Below, piece after piece: positions 1 to 6,495 of a stretch of DNA of 8,316 bases. A model generated the notes under the pieces. It saw only the letters and a list, made by a program, of their open reading frames with translations. It had not been told where the DNA came from and ran no database searches. The DNA is taken from the NCBI RefSeq assembly GCF_023653455.1, contig NZ_JAKEDR010000159.1, positions 1 to 8,316 on the forward strand. The letters run 5' to 3'. Each line of letters begins with the position of its first letter. Position 1 is the first letter of the stretch. The position numbers and the translations under genes were made by a program. The stretch is from Paraclostridium ghonii. Lineage in GTDB: Bacteria > Bacillota > Clostridia > Peptostreptococcales > Peptostreptococcaceae.

Positions 1-194
1 TATATATATTCCCTTTAAATTAAAGATATAAACAATTTAATAAGAATTTATTTTAAGTCTATTATACCTATATCTAAAACTTAAAAAAAGAACTGTTTTC
101 ACATTAAATATAAGATAAAGTTAATTTATTTAGTAACTTTTACTTTTTCTAATATTTATATAATGATATTATAAAATAAATGAATTTTTTATTG

Positions 195-203
195 TGTTAT
201 ACT
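195..203 (+). promoter_or_regulatory. Putative extended -10 promoter of the metallopeptidase gene
   Basis: TGTTATACT is an extended -10 (TGn followed by TATACT, five of six matches to TATAAT). It lies about 50 bases before the ATG at 256. No convincing -35 stands 16-18 bases upstream, which is tolerable for an extended -10 promoter. The rest of 1-255 is AT-rich with no gene, no T-tailed hairpin and no recognisable RNA element. In such AT-rich DNA a chance match is possible. Confidence 0.4.
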
Positions 204-255
204 TTAAAATAGTAACAAAAATATAGAAAGTTTTATAGTTGGCAGGAGATATTTT

Positions 256-969
256 ATGAAAATAACATTTATGCACAAAGATAGAAAGATAAGCTTTAAC
301 ATAATATATAGAAAAAGAAAGACTACGAGTTTAGAAATTAAGCCAGATGGTACGATTAATGTATTGGCACCTAATGGATTAGATAAAAATTTTATAATAA
401 GCAAAGTAAATGAAAAATCTGAATGGATAATAAAAAAATTAGATGAATTGAAAGAAAAAAATGATAAAATACAACAAAAACATTATGAAGATGGAGATAT
501 ATTTTTATATTTAGGAAAAGAATATAAGTTAAAAATTATAGAAGATATAAGCTTAGTAGGATATAAAGTTAACTTAGAAGGTGAATTTTTAATAGTTAGA
601 GTTAATACTAACAATAAAGAACTAATTAAGAATGTTCTAAAATCATGGTATGGGGATGAAACATTAAGGTTATCAAAGGAAAGAATTGATTATTATAAAT
701 CATATTTTAATGATAATGTAAGTGAAATAAAGATAAAAGATCAAAAAACTAGATGGGCTAGTTGTACATATAAAAATGAAATTTTATTTAACTTAAGGTG
801 CGCTATGGCACCTATAGAAATAATTGACTATATAGTTGTGCATGAAATGTGTCATATGGAACATAGAAACCATTCTAAGTATTTTTATTTAGCTATAGAA
901 AGAATTTTACCAGATTATAAGAATCGAATTAAATGGTTAAAAGAAAATGGCTTGAAAATGAATTTTTAG
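256..969 (+). CDS. YgjP/SprT-like zinc metallopeptidase (M48-type, DUF45 family)
   Basis: This 237-residue soluble protein is a predicted zinc metalloprotease of the YgjP-like (DUF45) family. The zinc site is visible near the C-terminus: H196-E197-x-x-H200 followed by H206, i.e. HExxHxxxxxH, with E197 as the probable general base. Upstream, RWASC at 166-170 corresponds to the family's RWGSC-type motif, here with Ala for Gly. The N-terminal half (about 10-130) contains the beta-rich segment usual for this family, including a basic RKRKTTSLEI stretch. There is no signal peptide or membrane segment, so it should be cytoplasmic. AGGAG at 244-248 sits seven bases before the ATG and decides the start. 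Family members are widespread and in some genomes sit beside restriction systems, but none is present here. Substrate is unknown. Its stop codon overlaps the CodY-like site of the next operon. Confidence 0.88.
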   Translation: MKITFMHKDRKISFNIIYRKRKTTSLEIKPDGTINVLAPNGLDKNFIISKVNEKSEWIIKKLDELKEKNDKIQQKHYEDGDIFLYLGKEYKLKIIEDISLVGYKVNLEGEFLIVRVNTNNKELIKNVLKSWYGDETLRLSKERIDYYKSYFNDNVSEIKIKDQKTRWASCTYKNEILFNLRCAMAPIEIIDYIVVHEMCHMEHRNHSKYFYLAIERILPDYKNRIKWLKENGLKMNF

Positions 970-975
970 AAAATT
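961..975. promoter_or_regulatory. CodY-box candidate upstream of the methionine operon promoter
   Basis: AATTTTTAGAAAATT matches the CodY consensus AATTTTCWGAAAATT at 14 of 15 positions (T for C at position 7). It overlaps the metallopeptidase stop codon and ends 11 bases before the -35 box of the T-box promoter, roughly -61 to -47 from the inferred transcription start. CodY is the branched-chain amino acid/GTP sensor of low-GC Firmicutes, so a site here would add global nutritional control over methionine uptake and recycling. That CodY binds here is inference. Confidence 0.55.
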
Positions 976-986
976 ACAAAAAATAG

Positions 987-1015
987 TTGACAAAGAATAA
1001 TAAAGAGTATATCAT
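987..1015 (+). promoter_or_regulatory. Sigma-A-type promoter of the T-box/metT operon
   Basis: A perfect -35 TTGACA (987-992) is separated by exactly 17 bases from TATCAT (1010-1015), five of six matches to TATAAT. Transcription would begin near 1022, shortly before the conserved T-box stem I. The fit of spacing, strength and position makes this the best promoter in the window. Confidence 0.85.
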
Positions 1016-1021
1016 ATAAAA

Positions 1022-1314
1022 CATAAATAAAATTAAATGCGACGAAAAGGAAAGTAACTTTAAGAATACTTTTACAGAGAGCTTTTGTTGGTGAGAGAAA
1101 GCAAAGGATATTAAAGTGAAAATGGCCTTGGAGCTGTGTACCGAGATCTTTATGATTTAGGCTACAACGGGTTCACCCGTTACAGTGATAGAGTATAACC
1201 AAAATTTTGGCGTACTTGATGAGGTTTGTATTGCGAAATACAAATGAATTAGGATGGTAACACGAAGTCAACTCTCGTTCCTAAGATTAAATTCTTAGGA
1301 TCGGGAGTTTTTTT
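1022..1314 (+). promoter_or_regulatory. T-box leader, methionine-specific (AUG specifier)
   Basis: This is a tRNA-sensing leader that lets transcription continue when uncharged tRNA-Met binds. Stem I: AAGG 1047-1050 pairs with CCTT 1126-1129, and ACTTTAA 1057-1063 pairs with TTAAAGT 1111-1117. Between them lies the specifier loop, with AGTA (1053-1056) opposite GAA (1118-1120), the usual loop-E arrangement, then ATG at 1122-1124 followed by G. AGAGAG (1076-1081) and the distal GTTGGTGAGA loop (1087-1096) are typical. The hairpin AACGGG/CCCGTT (1166-1181) fits the stem II region. Stem III is TTTGTATT/AATACAAA closed by a GCGA tetraloop (1225-1244). The T-box core is AGGATGGTAACACG (1251-1264); its TGGT would pair with the ACCA end of tRNA-Met. 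The antiterminator pairs 1249-1254 with 1279-1284 and 1262-1265 with 1275-1278, leaving the canonical seven-base bulge. Confidence 0.95.
1271..1314 (+). terminator. T-box regulated intrinsic terminator
   Basis: A 15-base arm (1271-1285) pairs with 1294-1308 across an eight-base loop, with one mismatch and one G-U pair, followed by seven T. Its 5' arm contains 1275-1284, the same bases needed by the antiterminator, so the two structures exclude each other. That is the expected T-box switch. Confidence 0.93.
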
Positions 1315-1367
1315 ATTCCAAAAATTGAGGTTATCTACAAAAATACAAACTGAAAGGAGATTAAAAA

Positions 1368-2681
1368 ATGAAACAAGAATTAAAAAAAGGCAATCCATTA
1401 GCTTTATTGCCGCTAGGAGTATTTTTAATATTATTTGTAGGAAGTGGTATTATAACAGGAGATTTTTATAAGATGCCAGCATTAGTAGCTTTCTTAATAG
1501 CAGGAGGAGTAGCTTTATTATTTAATAAAAAAGAGAGCTTAGAAACTAAAATGAATGTATTTTGCAAAGGAGCAGGAGATACAAATATTATATTGATGGT
1601 TATTATATTTTTATTAGCAGGAGCTTTTTCAAGTGTAGCAAAAGCTATGGGAGGTGTTGATTCGACAGTAAATTTAAGTTTGTCAATATTACCATCTAAC
1701 CTTTTAGTAGCAGGATTATTTGTTATAGGGTGCTTTATATCAATATCTATGGGAACATCAGTTGGAACTATAGCTGCACTATCACCAATTGCACTAGGTG
1801 TAGCTCAAAAAACTGGTATTCCAGTGCAATTAGTAATTGGGGCTGTTGTTGGAGGAGCTATGTTTGGAGATAATCTATCGATGATATCAGATACAACAAT
1901 AGCTGCAGCAAGAACTCAGGGATGCGAATTAAAAGATAAATTTAAAACGAATTTTTTAATAGTACTACCAGCAGCTGTTATAACAACTATAATTTTAACG
2001 GTAGTAACACTTGGATATGGAAGTGTAGCAACTCAATCTTATGAGTATGATATTATAAAAGTTTTACCATATATATTAGTTTTAGCTGGGGCTTTAATTG
2101 GGGTAAATGTATTTGTTTTACTTGGAAGTGGGATATTATTTGCAGGAGCTGTAGGAATATTTTCCAACTCATTTGATATATTAGGGCTTATAGGTGCAAT
2201 ATCAGAAGGCTTAAGTGGAATGTATGAACTAAGCTTATTAGTTGTAGTAGTTGGAGGAGTTGTTGAATTAATTAAATTCAATGGAGGAATTGACTATATA
2301 TTGTATTTTATAACTAGCAAAATAAAAAGCAAGAAGGGTGCAGAGTTTGGAATAGCAGCCTTAGTAAGTGTTATAGATTTATGTACAGCTAATAATACTA
2401 TAGCAATAGTTACAGCAGGACCTTTAGCAAAAGATATTGCACAAAAATATGATATAGATCCAAGAAAAACAGCTAGTATATTAGATATATTTTCATCTTG
2501 TTGGCAAGGGGTAATACCTTATGGAGCTCAATTATTAACAGCAGCAGGTATAGCTGGAGTATCTCCGATTGAAATAATAAGATATCTTTATTATCCAGGA
2601 TTAATGTTTGTTTGTGGGATAGGAGCAATTACTTTTTCTCAGGTAACAATAAGAAAGACTAATTTAAAAGAAAATATATAA
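1368..2681 (+). CDS. metT: NhaC-family transporter, predicted methionine importer MetT
   Basis: This 437-residue integral membrane protein has about 11-12 hydrophobic segments (for example near 10-30, 35-52, 72-92, 112-128, 150-166, 193-216, 230-255, 286-302, 328-350 and 408-425). Family motifs are GTSVGT at 129-134, GDNLSMISDTT at 167-177, ANNT at 341-344 and a SSCWQG region near 376-381. By sequence it belongs to the NhaC Na+/H+ antiporter family. The T-box directly upstream carries a methionine specifier, and luxS and metH follow. NhaC-family proteins under methionine T-box or S-box control have been predicted in comparative genomics to be methionine transporters (MetT). I therefore infer sodium- or proton-coupled methionine uptake rather than pH homeostasis. 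AAAGGAGA at 1353-1360 sets the start. No terminator is evident before luxS. The family is confident; the substrate is inferred from context. Confidence 0.85.
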   Translation: MKQELKKGNPLALLPLGVFLILFVGSGIITGDFYKMPALVAFLIAGGVALLFNKKESLETKMNVFCKGAGDTNIILMVIIFLLAGAFSSVAKAMGGVDSTVNLSLSILPSNLLVAGLFVIGCFISISMGTSVGTIAALSPIALGVAQKTGIPVQLVIGAVVGGAMFGDNLSMISDTTIAAARTQGCELKDKFKTNFLIVLPAAVITTIILTVVTLGYGSVATQSYEYDIIKVLPYILVLAGALIGVNVFVLLGSGILFAGAVGIFSNSFDILGLIGAISEGLSGMYELSLLVVVVGGVVELIKFNGGIDYILYFITSKIKSKKGAEFGIAALVSVIDLCTANNTIAIVTAGPLAKDIAQKYDIDPRKTASILDIFSSCWQGVIPYGAQLLTAAGIAGVSPIEIIRYLYYPGLMFVCGIGAITFSQVTIRKTNLKENI

Positions 2682-2755
2682 TTTAGAAAAATTTTATATT
2701 AAAAATTAAGAAATAAGACAGGTGGTATTTAAAGTTAGAAGAGAGATGGAAGTGT

Positions 2756-2779
2756 AATTTTCTTAATTATCAGAAAATA
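2756..2779. promoter_or_regulatory. Tandem overlapping CodY-box candidate upstream of luxS
   Basis: AATTATCAGAAAATA (2765-2779) matches the CodY consensus at 13 of 15 positions. A second, weaker motif, AATTTTCTTAATTAT (2756-2770), matches 11 of 15. They overlap by exactly six bases, the arrangement described for composite 24-bp CodY sites. The site ends 23 bases before the luxS ATG. With no convincing promoter upstream in the gap, CodY might act as a roadblock to read-through from metT, but AT-rich background makes this tentative. Confidence 0.4.
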
Positions 2780-2802
2780 GGGAATGAATAGGAGAGATAA
2801 AA

Positions 2803-3258
2803 ATGGAAAAAGTAGAGAGTTTTAAGTTGGATCATACAAAGGTAAAAGCTCCTTATATAAGAAAGTGTTGCGTATTAGATGGCAAAATGGGAGATAGAGT
2901 GAGTAAGTTTGATTTGCGATTTTTACAACCCAATAAGGATGCATTTGGAACAGCTGCAATGCATGGATTAGAGCATTTACTTGCAACATATCTAAGGGAC
3001 ACACTAGATAATATAATAGATTTATCTCCTATGGGATGTAGAACCGGATTTTATTTAATAGTATGGGGTGATGTAGAAGCGGAATATATAAAAGGTGGAT
3101 TAGAAAAAGCTCTTGATATGGTGTTGAATGCTACTGAAATACCAGCAGCTACACCTATAGAGTGTGGAAACTATAAAGACTTATCGCTATTTGGGGCAAA
3201 AGAATATACAAAAGAAGCTTTAAAGAAGGGATTTTCTCTTAATATTTATGGAGAATAA
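2803..3258 (+). CDS. luxS: S-ribosylhomocysteine lyase LuxS (AI-2 synthase)
   Basis: LuxS cleaves S-ribosylhomocysteine into homocysteine and 4,5-dihydroxy-2,3-pentanedione, the precursor of the AI-2 signal, and so detoxifies and recycles the product of SAM-dependent methylation. The 151-residue cytoplasmic protein is of normal length and looks intact. Seen in the sequence: the N-terminal SFKLDHTKV with H11; FDLRFLQPN at 36-44; the metal site H54-G-L-E57-H58; the catalytic cysteine in SPMGCRTGF (C79, equivalent to Cys84 of Bacillus LuxS); and the third metal ligand C121 in PIECGNY. AGGAGA, about eight bases before the ATG, supports the start. It lies 121 bases after metT with no terminator between, and the next gene begins one base after its stop. 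Homocysteine made here would feed the metH product two genes downstream. Confidence 0.97.
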   Translation: MEKVESFKLDHTKVKAPYIRKCCVLDGKMGDRVSKFDLRFLQPNKDAFGTAAMHGLEHLLATYLRDTLDNIIDLSPMGCRTGFYLIVWGDVEAEYIKGGLEKALDMVLNATEIPAATPIECGNYKDLSLFGAKEYTKEALKKGFSLNIYGE

Positions 3259-3259
3259 T

Positions 3260-3958
3260 ATGAATCTTAAAAATATAAACATAGACTATTATGAAGTTTT
3301 AAGGTATTTAGAATATAATGGGCAACAGATAGATAATAGTCTCAAAGAGATTGTACATAAATGTATAAGCTCTACAAAAAATATAATAAAACCTTTGTAT
3401 ATTTCAAAGACCTATTTTATAGAAAAGAGAATTAATGAAGATAAAGAATATATAGTGTGTTTAAGAGGTAGCAATATAAAAATAAAAAGTAAAGATTTGT
3501 ACGATTTGTTAGAAGGATGCGATCAGTGTATAATAACGGCTACAACATTAGGAGTAGATATAGATAGAGAAATAAAAAAGAGTGGATATGTAGACTTAAC
3601 TAAGATGATAATATTAGATTCATGTGCAACAACAGCGATAGAATCAGTGTGTGATATTATAGAAAATTCATATAGAGAAGAATTTAAGAAATGTAGAAAA
3701 CATATAACAAATAGATATAGTCCTGGATATGGAGATTTGCCGATAAATGCGAATGAAGATTTTATTAACATATTAGAAGCTCAAAATAAAATAGGGCTTA
3801 CGATAACAAAAAATCATATTATGATTCCGAGAAAATCTGTGATTTGGATAGCTGGAATATCTTATAAAATTAAATCTAGTTCCAATAAATCATGCTTAAA
3901 CTGTAACAACTATAATACTTGCAAATATAGAAAAGAGGCGGTTAACTGTGGAAATTAG
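3260..3958 (+). CDS. Stand-alone methionine synthase reactivation-domain protein
   Basis: This 232-residue protein resembles the C-terminal SAM-binding activation domain of MetH, which restores oxidised cob(II)alamin by reductive methylation. It is encoded apart from the catalytic modules. The diagnostic segment is R152-Y-S-P-G-Y-G-D159, equivalent to RPAPGYP of E. coli MetH. It is followed by IGLTIT and by IPRKSVIWIAGIS near 190-200, which resembles the domain's late substrate-binding segment. Thermotoga maritima has a similar separate protein (TM0269). The C-terminal tail, absent from E. coli MetH, holds C212-x2-C215-x5-C221-x8-C230, a possible Fe-S or zinc site. I chose ATG 3260 because GGAG (3250-3253) lies six bases before it; an in-frame ATG at 3248 lacks a ribosome binding site. 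It starts one base after luxS and overlaps metH by 11 bases, suggesting translational coupling. Confidence 0.87.
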   Translation: MNLKNINIDYYEVLRYLEYNGQQIDNSLKEIVHKCISSTKNIIKPLYISKTYFIEKRINEDKEYIVCLRGSNIKIKSKDLYDLLEGCDQCIITATTLGVDIDREIKKSGYVDLTKMIILDSCATTAIESVCDIIENSYREEFKKCRKHITNRYSPGYGDLPINANEDFINILEAQNKIGLTITKNHIMIPRKSVIWIAGISYKIKSSSNKSCLNCNNYNTCKYRKEAVNCGN

Positions 3959-6332
3959 AGATTATATAAAAGATAATATATTAATATTTGATGGAGCTAT
4001 AGGAACAATGCTTCAAGACAATGGAATGAAAATAGGGGAAAATGCAGAAGTATTTGGATATGAAAATCCAGGTAAACTTATAGAAATACATAAAGCATAT
4101 TTAGAGGCAGGTGCTAATGTAGTCACTACAAATACTTTCGGAGCCAACGAATTAAAACTAGATAAATTAGGGTATAAAGTTGAAGAAATAGTGGATAATG
4201 CAGTATCTAAAGCTAAAGAGGCCATAAATTTAGTAGATAACTTAAAGCCAAGGTATGTAGCATTAGATATAGGCCCAATAGGGGAAATGTTAGAGCCTAT
4301 AGGGACTCTAAGTTTTGATAGAGCTTATGAAATTTTCAAAAGACAAGTAATACAAGGGGAAAAATCTGGTGCAGATTTAATAATTATAGAAACTATTATG
4401 GATTTGTATGAAGCAAAGGTGGCAGTTTTAGCTGCTAAAGAAAATTCTAATTTACCGGTATTTTGCACAATGACCTTTGATGAAAGTGGAAGAAGCTTTA
4501 CAGGATGTATGCCAGAAAGTATGGTAGCAACAATACAAGGATTAGGTGTAGATGCAATAGGGGTAAATTGTTCGTTAGGTCCAAATCAACTTTTACCAAT
4601 AGTAAAAAAGATAAGTAAAGTAGCTTATATACCTATTATAGTTCAAGCTAATGCAGGGTTACCAAAAATAGTAGATAACAAAGCTATATACGATTTAGAT
4701 GAAGAAAAGTTTTTTGAAGGAGTAAAAAAATTCGTAGATGTGGGAGCTTCTATAATCGGTGGATGTTGTGGGACTAAACCATCCTTTATAAAGAAAATAT
4801 GTGATAACTTAAAGAATTTAGAAAAAATAAAAGTAGATAAATATAATGGATGTATAGTTTGTTCTCCATCTAAATACTTAAAAATTGATAAGCCAGTAGT
4901 AGTAGGAGAGAGAATAAACCCAACAGGAAAGAATAATTTAAAAAAAGCTTTGACGAATGAAAATATAGATTATATTGTAAATCTGGCATTAGAACAAATA
5001 GAAGGTGGAGCAGAGATTTTAAATCTAAACATAGGATTGCCATATATAGATGAAAAAAAACTTATGATAAAGGTTATAAAAGAGATTCAATCAGTTGTAG
5101 ATGTTCCAATACAAATAGATTCTTCCAACATAGATGTTCTTGAAGCTGGAGTGAGATACTGCAATGGAAAGACAATAATCAATTCTGTAAATGGAAAAGA
5201 AGAATCACTACAAAGTATTTTACCTATAGCAAAAAAATATGGGACATGCGTAGTAGGCCTTACATTAGATGAAAATGGAATACCAGATAAAGCAGAAGAA
5301 AGAGTTAAAATAGCTGAAAAAATAGTTAATAGAGCTGTTGAATATGGAATAAAAAAAGAAGATATATTTATAGATTGTTTATCTCTGACAGTATCAGCCG
5401 AACAAGAAAAGGCTCAGGAAACTTTGAAAGCTATGAAGATGATTAAAGAAAATTTAGGGATAAAAACAGTTTTAGGAGTATCTAATATATCTTTTGGTCT
5501 TCCCAACAGAGTAGCATTAAATCATACATTTTTAGCATTAGCATTAAACAATGGTCTAGATTTAGCTATAATAAACCCAAATGAACCAGTTATGATGGAA
5601 ACTATAAATTCATTTAGGGTAATAAGCAATATAGATAAGGGGTGTGTTAATTATGTTAGAAACTACTCGAATACAAACAATGAAGAAATAAAAACTAAGG
5701 ATATTTCGCAATTATCTTTATATGAAATAGTACAAAGAGGATTAAAAAATGAGTCTAGAGAAGCAACTGTTCTATTGCTAGAGGTAGAAAATGAAAATCA
5801 TATAATAGATAAAATACTTATACCAGCATTAGATTTGGTTGGGAAAAAATATGAAAATAAAGAAGTATTCTTGCCACAGATGATACAATCAGCTGAAGCA
5901 GTAAAAGCATCTGTTCAGGTTATAAAAGAAAAATTAGAATCAGAAAATAAAAAAAATATTTCCAAAGGGAAAATAATTTTAGCAACAGTAAAAGGTGATA
6001 TTCATGACATAGGTAAAAACATAGTAAAAGTAATGCTTGAAAATTACGGATATGAAATTATTGATTTAGGAAAAGATGTTTCTATTGAAGATGTTGTAAG
6101 TAAAGCTAAAGAACATGATATAAATCTTATTGGACTTAGTGCTCTTATGACTACAACAGTTAAGAGTATGGAAGAGACTATAAAAGCTATAAGAGATAAT
6201 TGTATAGATACTAAAATTATGGTAGGTGGAGCAGTTCTTACTGAGGAATATTCACAAATCATAGGAGCTGATTATTATTCTAAAGATGTAAAATCAGCTA
6301 TTGAAATAGCAAGAAAAGTTTTTAATAATTAA
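3948..6332 (+). CDS. metH: Cobalamin-dependent methionine synthase MetH lacking the reactivation domain
   Basis: This cytoplasmic 794-residue enzyme transfers a methyl group from 5-methyl-tetrahydrofolate through cobalamin to homocysteine, giving methionine. The domain order is intact. Homocysteine-binding barrel, about 1-300: DGAIGTML near 15, TNTFGAN near 61, zinc ligands C208 (GVNCSLGP) and C273-C274 (GGCCGT). Pterin-binding barrel, about 315-580: VVGERINPTG at 318-327, QIDSSN near 389, and INPNEP near 542. Cobalamin cap helices, about 588-665, ending with LPQMIQSAEAV. Cobalamin-binding Rossmann domain, about 672-794: the G683-D-I-H686-D-I-G689 motif with H686 as lower axial ligand, then GLSALMTTT and GGA. 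E. coli MetH has 1227 residues; the missing C-terminal ~330 are the activation domain, supplied here by the preceding gene. Translation starts at GTG 3948 with GAGG at 3935-3938, overlapping the upstream stop. Confidence 0.96.
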   Translation: MEIRDYIKDNILIFDGAIGTMLQDNGMKIGENAEVFGYENPGKLIEIHKAYLEAGANVVTTNTFGANELKLDKLGYKVEEIVDNAVSKAKEAINLVDNLKPRYVALDIGPIGEMLEPIGTLSFDRAYEIFKRQVIQGEKSGADLIIIETIMDLYEAKVAVLAAKENSNLPVFCTMTFDESGRSFTGCMPESMVATIQGLGVDAIGVNCSLGPNQLLPIVKKISKVAYIPIIVQANAGLPKIVDNKAIYDLDEEKFFEGVKKFVDVGASIIGGCCGTKPSFIKKICDNLKNLEKIKVDKYNGCIVCSPSKYLKIDKPVVVGERINPTGKNNLKKALTNENIDYIVNLALEQIEGGAEILNLNIGLPYIDEKKLMIKVIKEIQSVVDVPIQIDSSNIDVLEAGVRYCNGKTIINSVNGKEESLQSILPIAKKYGTCVVGLTLDENGIPDKAEERVKIAEKIVNRAVEYGIKKEDIFIDCLSLTVSAEQEKAQETLKAMKMIKENLGIKTVLGVSNISFGLPNRVALNHTFLALALNNGLDLAIINPNEPVMMETINSFRVISNIDKGCVNYVRNYSNTNNEEIKTKDISQLSLYEIVQRGLKNESREATVLLLEVENENHIIDKILIPALDLVGKKYENKEVFLPQMIQSAEAVKASVQVIKEKLESENKKNISKGKIILATVKGDIHDIGKNIVKVMLENYGYEIIDLGKDVSIEDVVSKAKEHDINLIGLSALMTTTVKSMEETIKAIRDNCIDTKIMVGGAVLTEEYSQIIGADYYSKDVKSAIEIARKVFNN

Positions 6333-6396
6333 AAAAATACACACAGGGTTTATGAAGTAAATACAAATCTATCTATATGATATTGTATAGATAAAA

Positions 6397-6444
6397 TATA
6401 AGAACTGTAATTTTGGATATTTTTTCCAAATTATAGTTCTTATG
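6397..6444. terminator. Long hairpin between convergent genes, probable bidirectional terminator
   Basis: The arm 6397-6417 pairs with 6425-6444 around a T-rich loop, with G-U pairs and a single bulged T at 6414. It lies 64 bases after metH and about 50 bases beyond the end of the convergent minus-strand gene, where a shared terminator would be expected. Neither side has a clean T-run, only short T-rich stretches, so efficiency is doubtful. A shorter eight-base hairpin (6370-6377 with 6386-6393) precedes it. Confidence 0.45.
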
Positions 6445-6495
6445 GAAATTTTATTATCTAAAATATAATGATTTTATTTTGTAAAATCTTGAGTA

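Noticed and set aside
204..404. Minus-strand reading frame of 66 codons
   Set aside because: It lies mostly opposite the metallopeptidase gene, and its hydrophobic, Ile/Leu-rich product is typical of the reverse strand of AT-rich coding DNA.
2039..2281. Minus-strand reading frame opposite metT
   Set aside because: It is fully covered by a well-supported transporter gene, and its Pro/Thr/Ile-rich product is an antisense shadow.
2747..2758. Three-codon mini reading frame (ATG GAA GTG TAA) before luxS, with a purine-rich stretch upstream
   Set aside because: It is too short to distinguish from chance and shows no methionine or regulatory codon pattern.
2682..2802. SAM, SAH, THF or cobalamin riboswitch before luxS/metH
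   Set aside because: I looked because of the gene content. The 121 bases show none of the conserved cores of these classes, and the space is too small for a cobalamin riboswitch.
2822..3004. Minus-strand reading frame opposite luxS
   Set aside because: It is completely inside an intact luxS with all catalytic residues.
3248..3259. Start of the reactivation-domain gene at ATG 3248
   Set aside because: There is no ribosome binding site at a suitable distance; the nearest purine-rich stretch is about 17 bases away. ATG 3260 has GGAG at six bases.
3523..3771. Minus-strand reading frame opposite the reactivation-domain gene
   Set aside because: It is antisense to a gene with recognisable motifs, and I recognise no product.
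4013..4225. Minus-strand reading frames opposite metH (also 6044-6262)
   Set aside because: Both are shadows of metH, which is confirmed by motifs across its whole length.
6370..6393. Eight-base hairpin after metH as a terminator
   Set aside because: The stem is almost all A-T and has no T-run after it; the longer hairpin at 6397-6444 is the better candidate.
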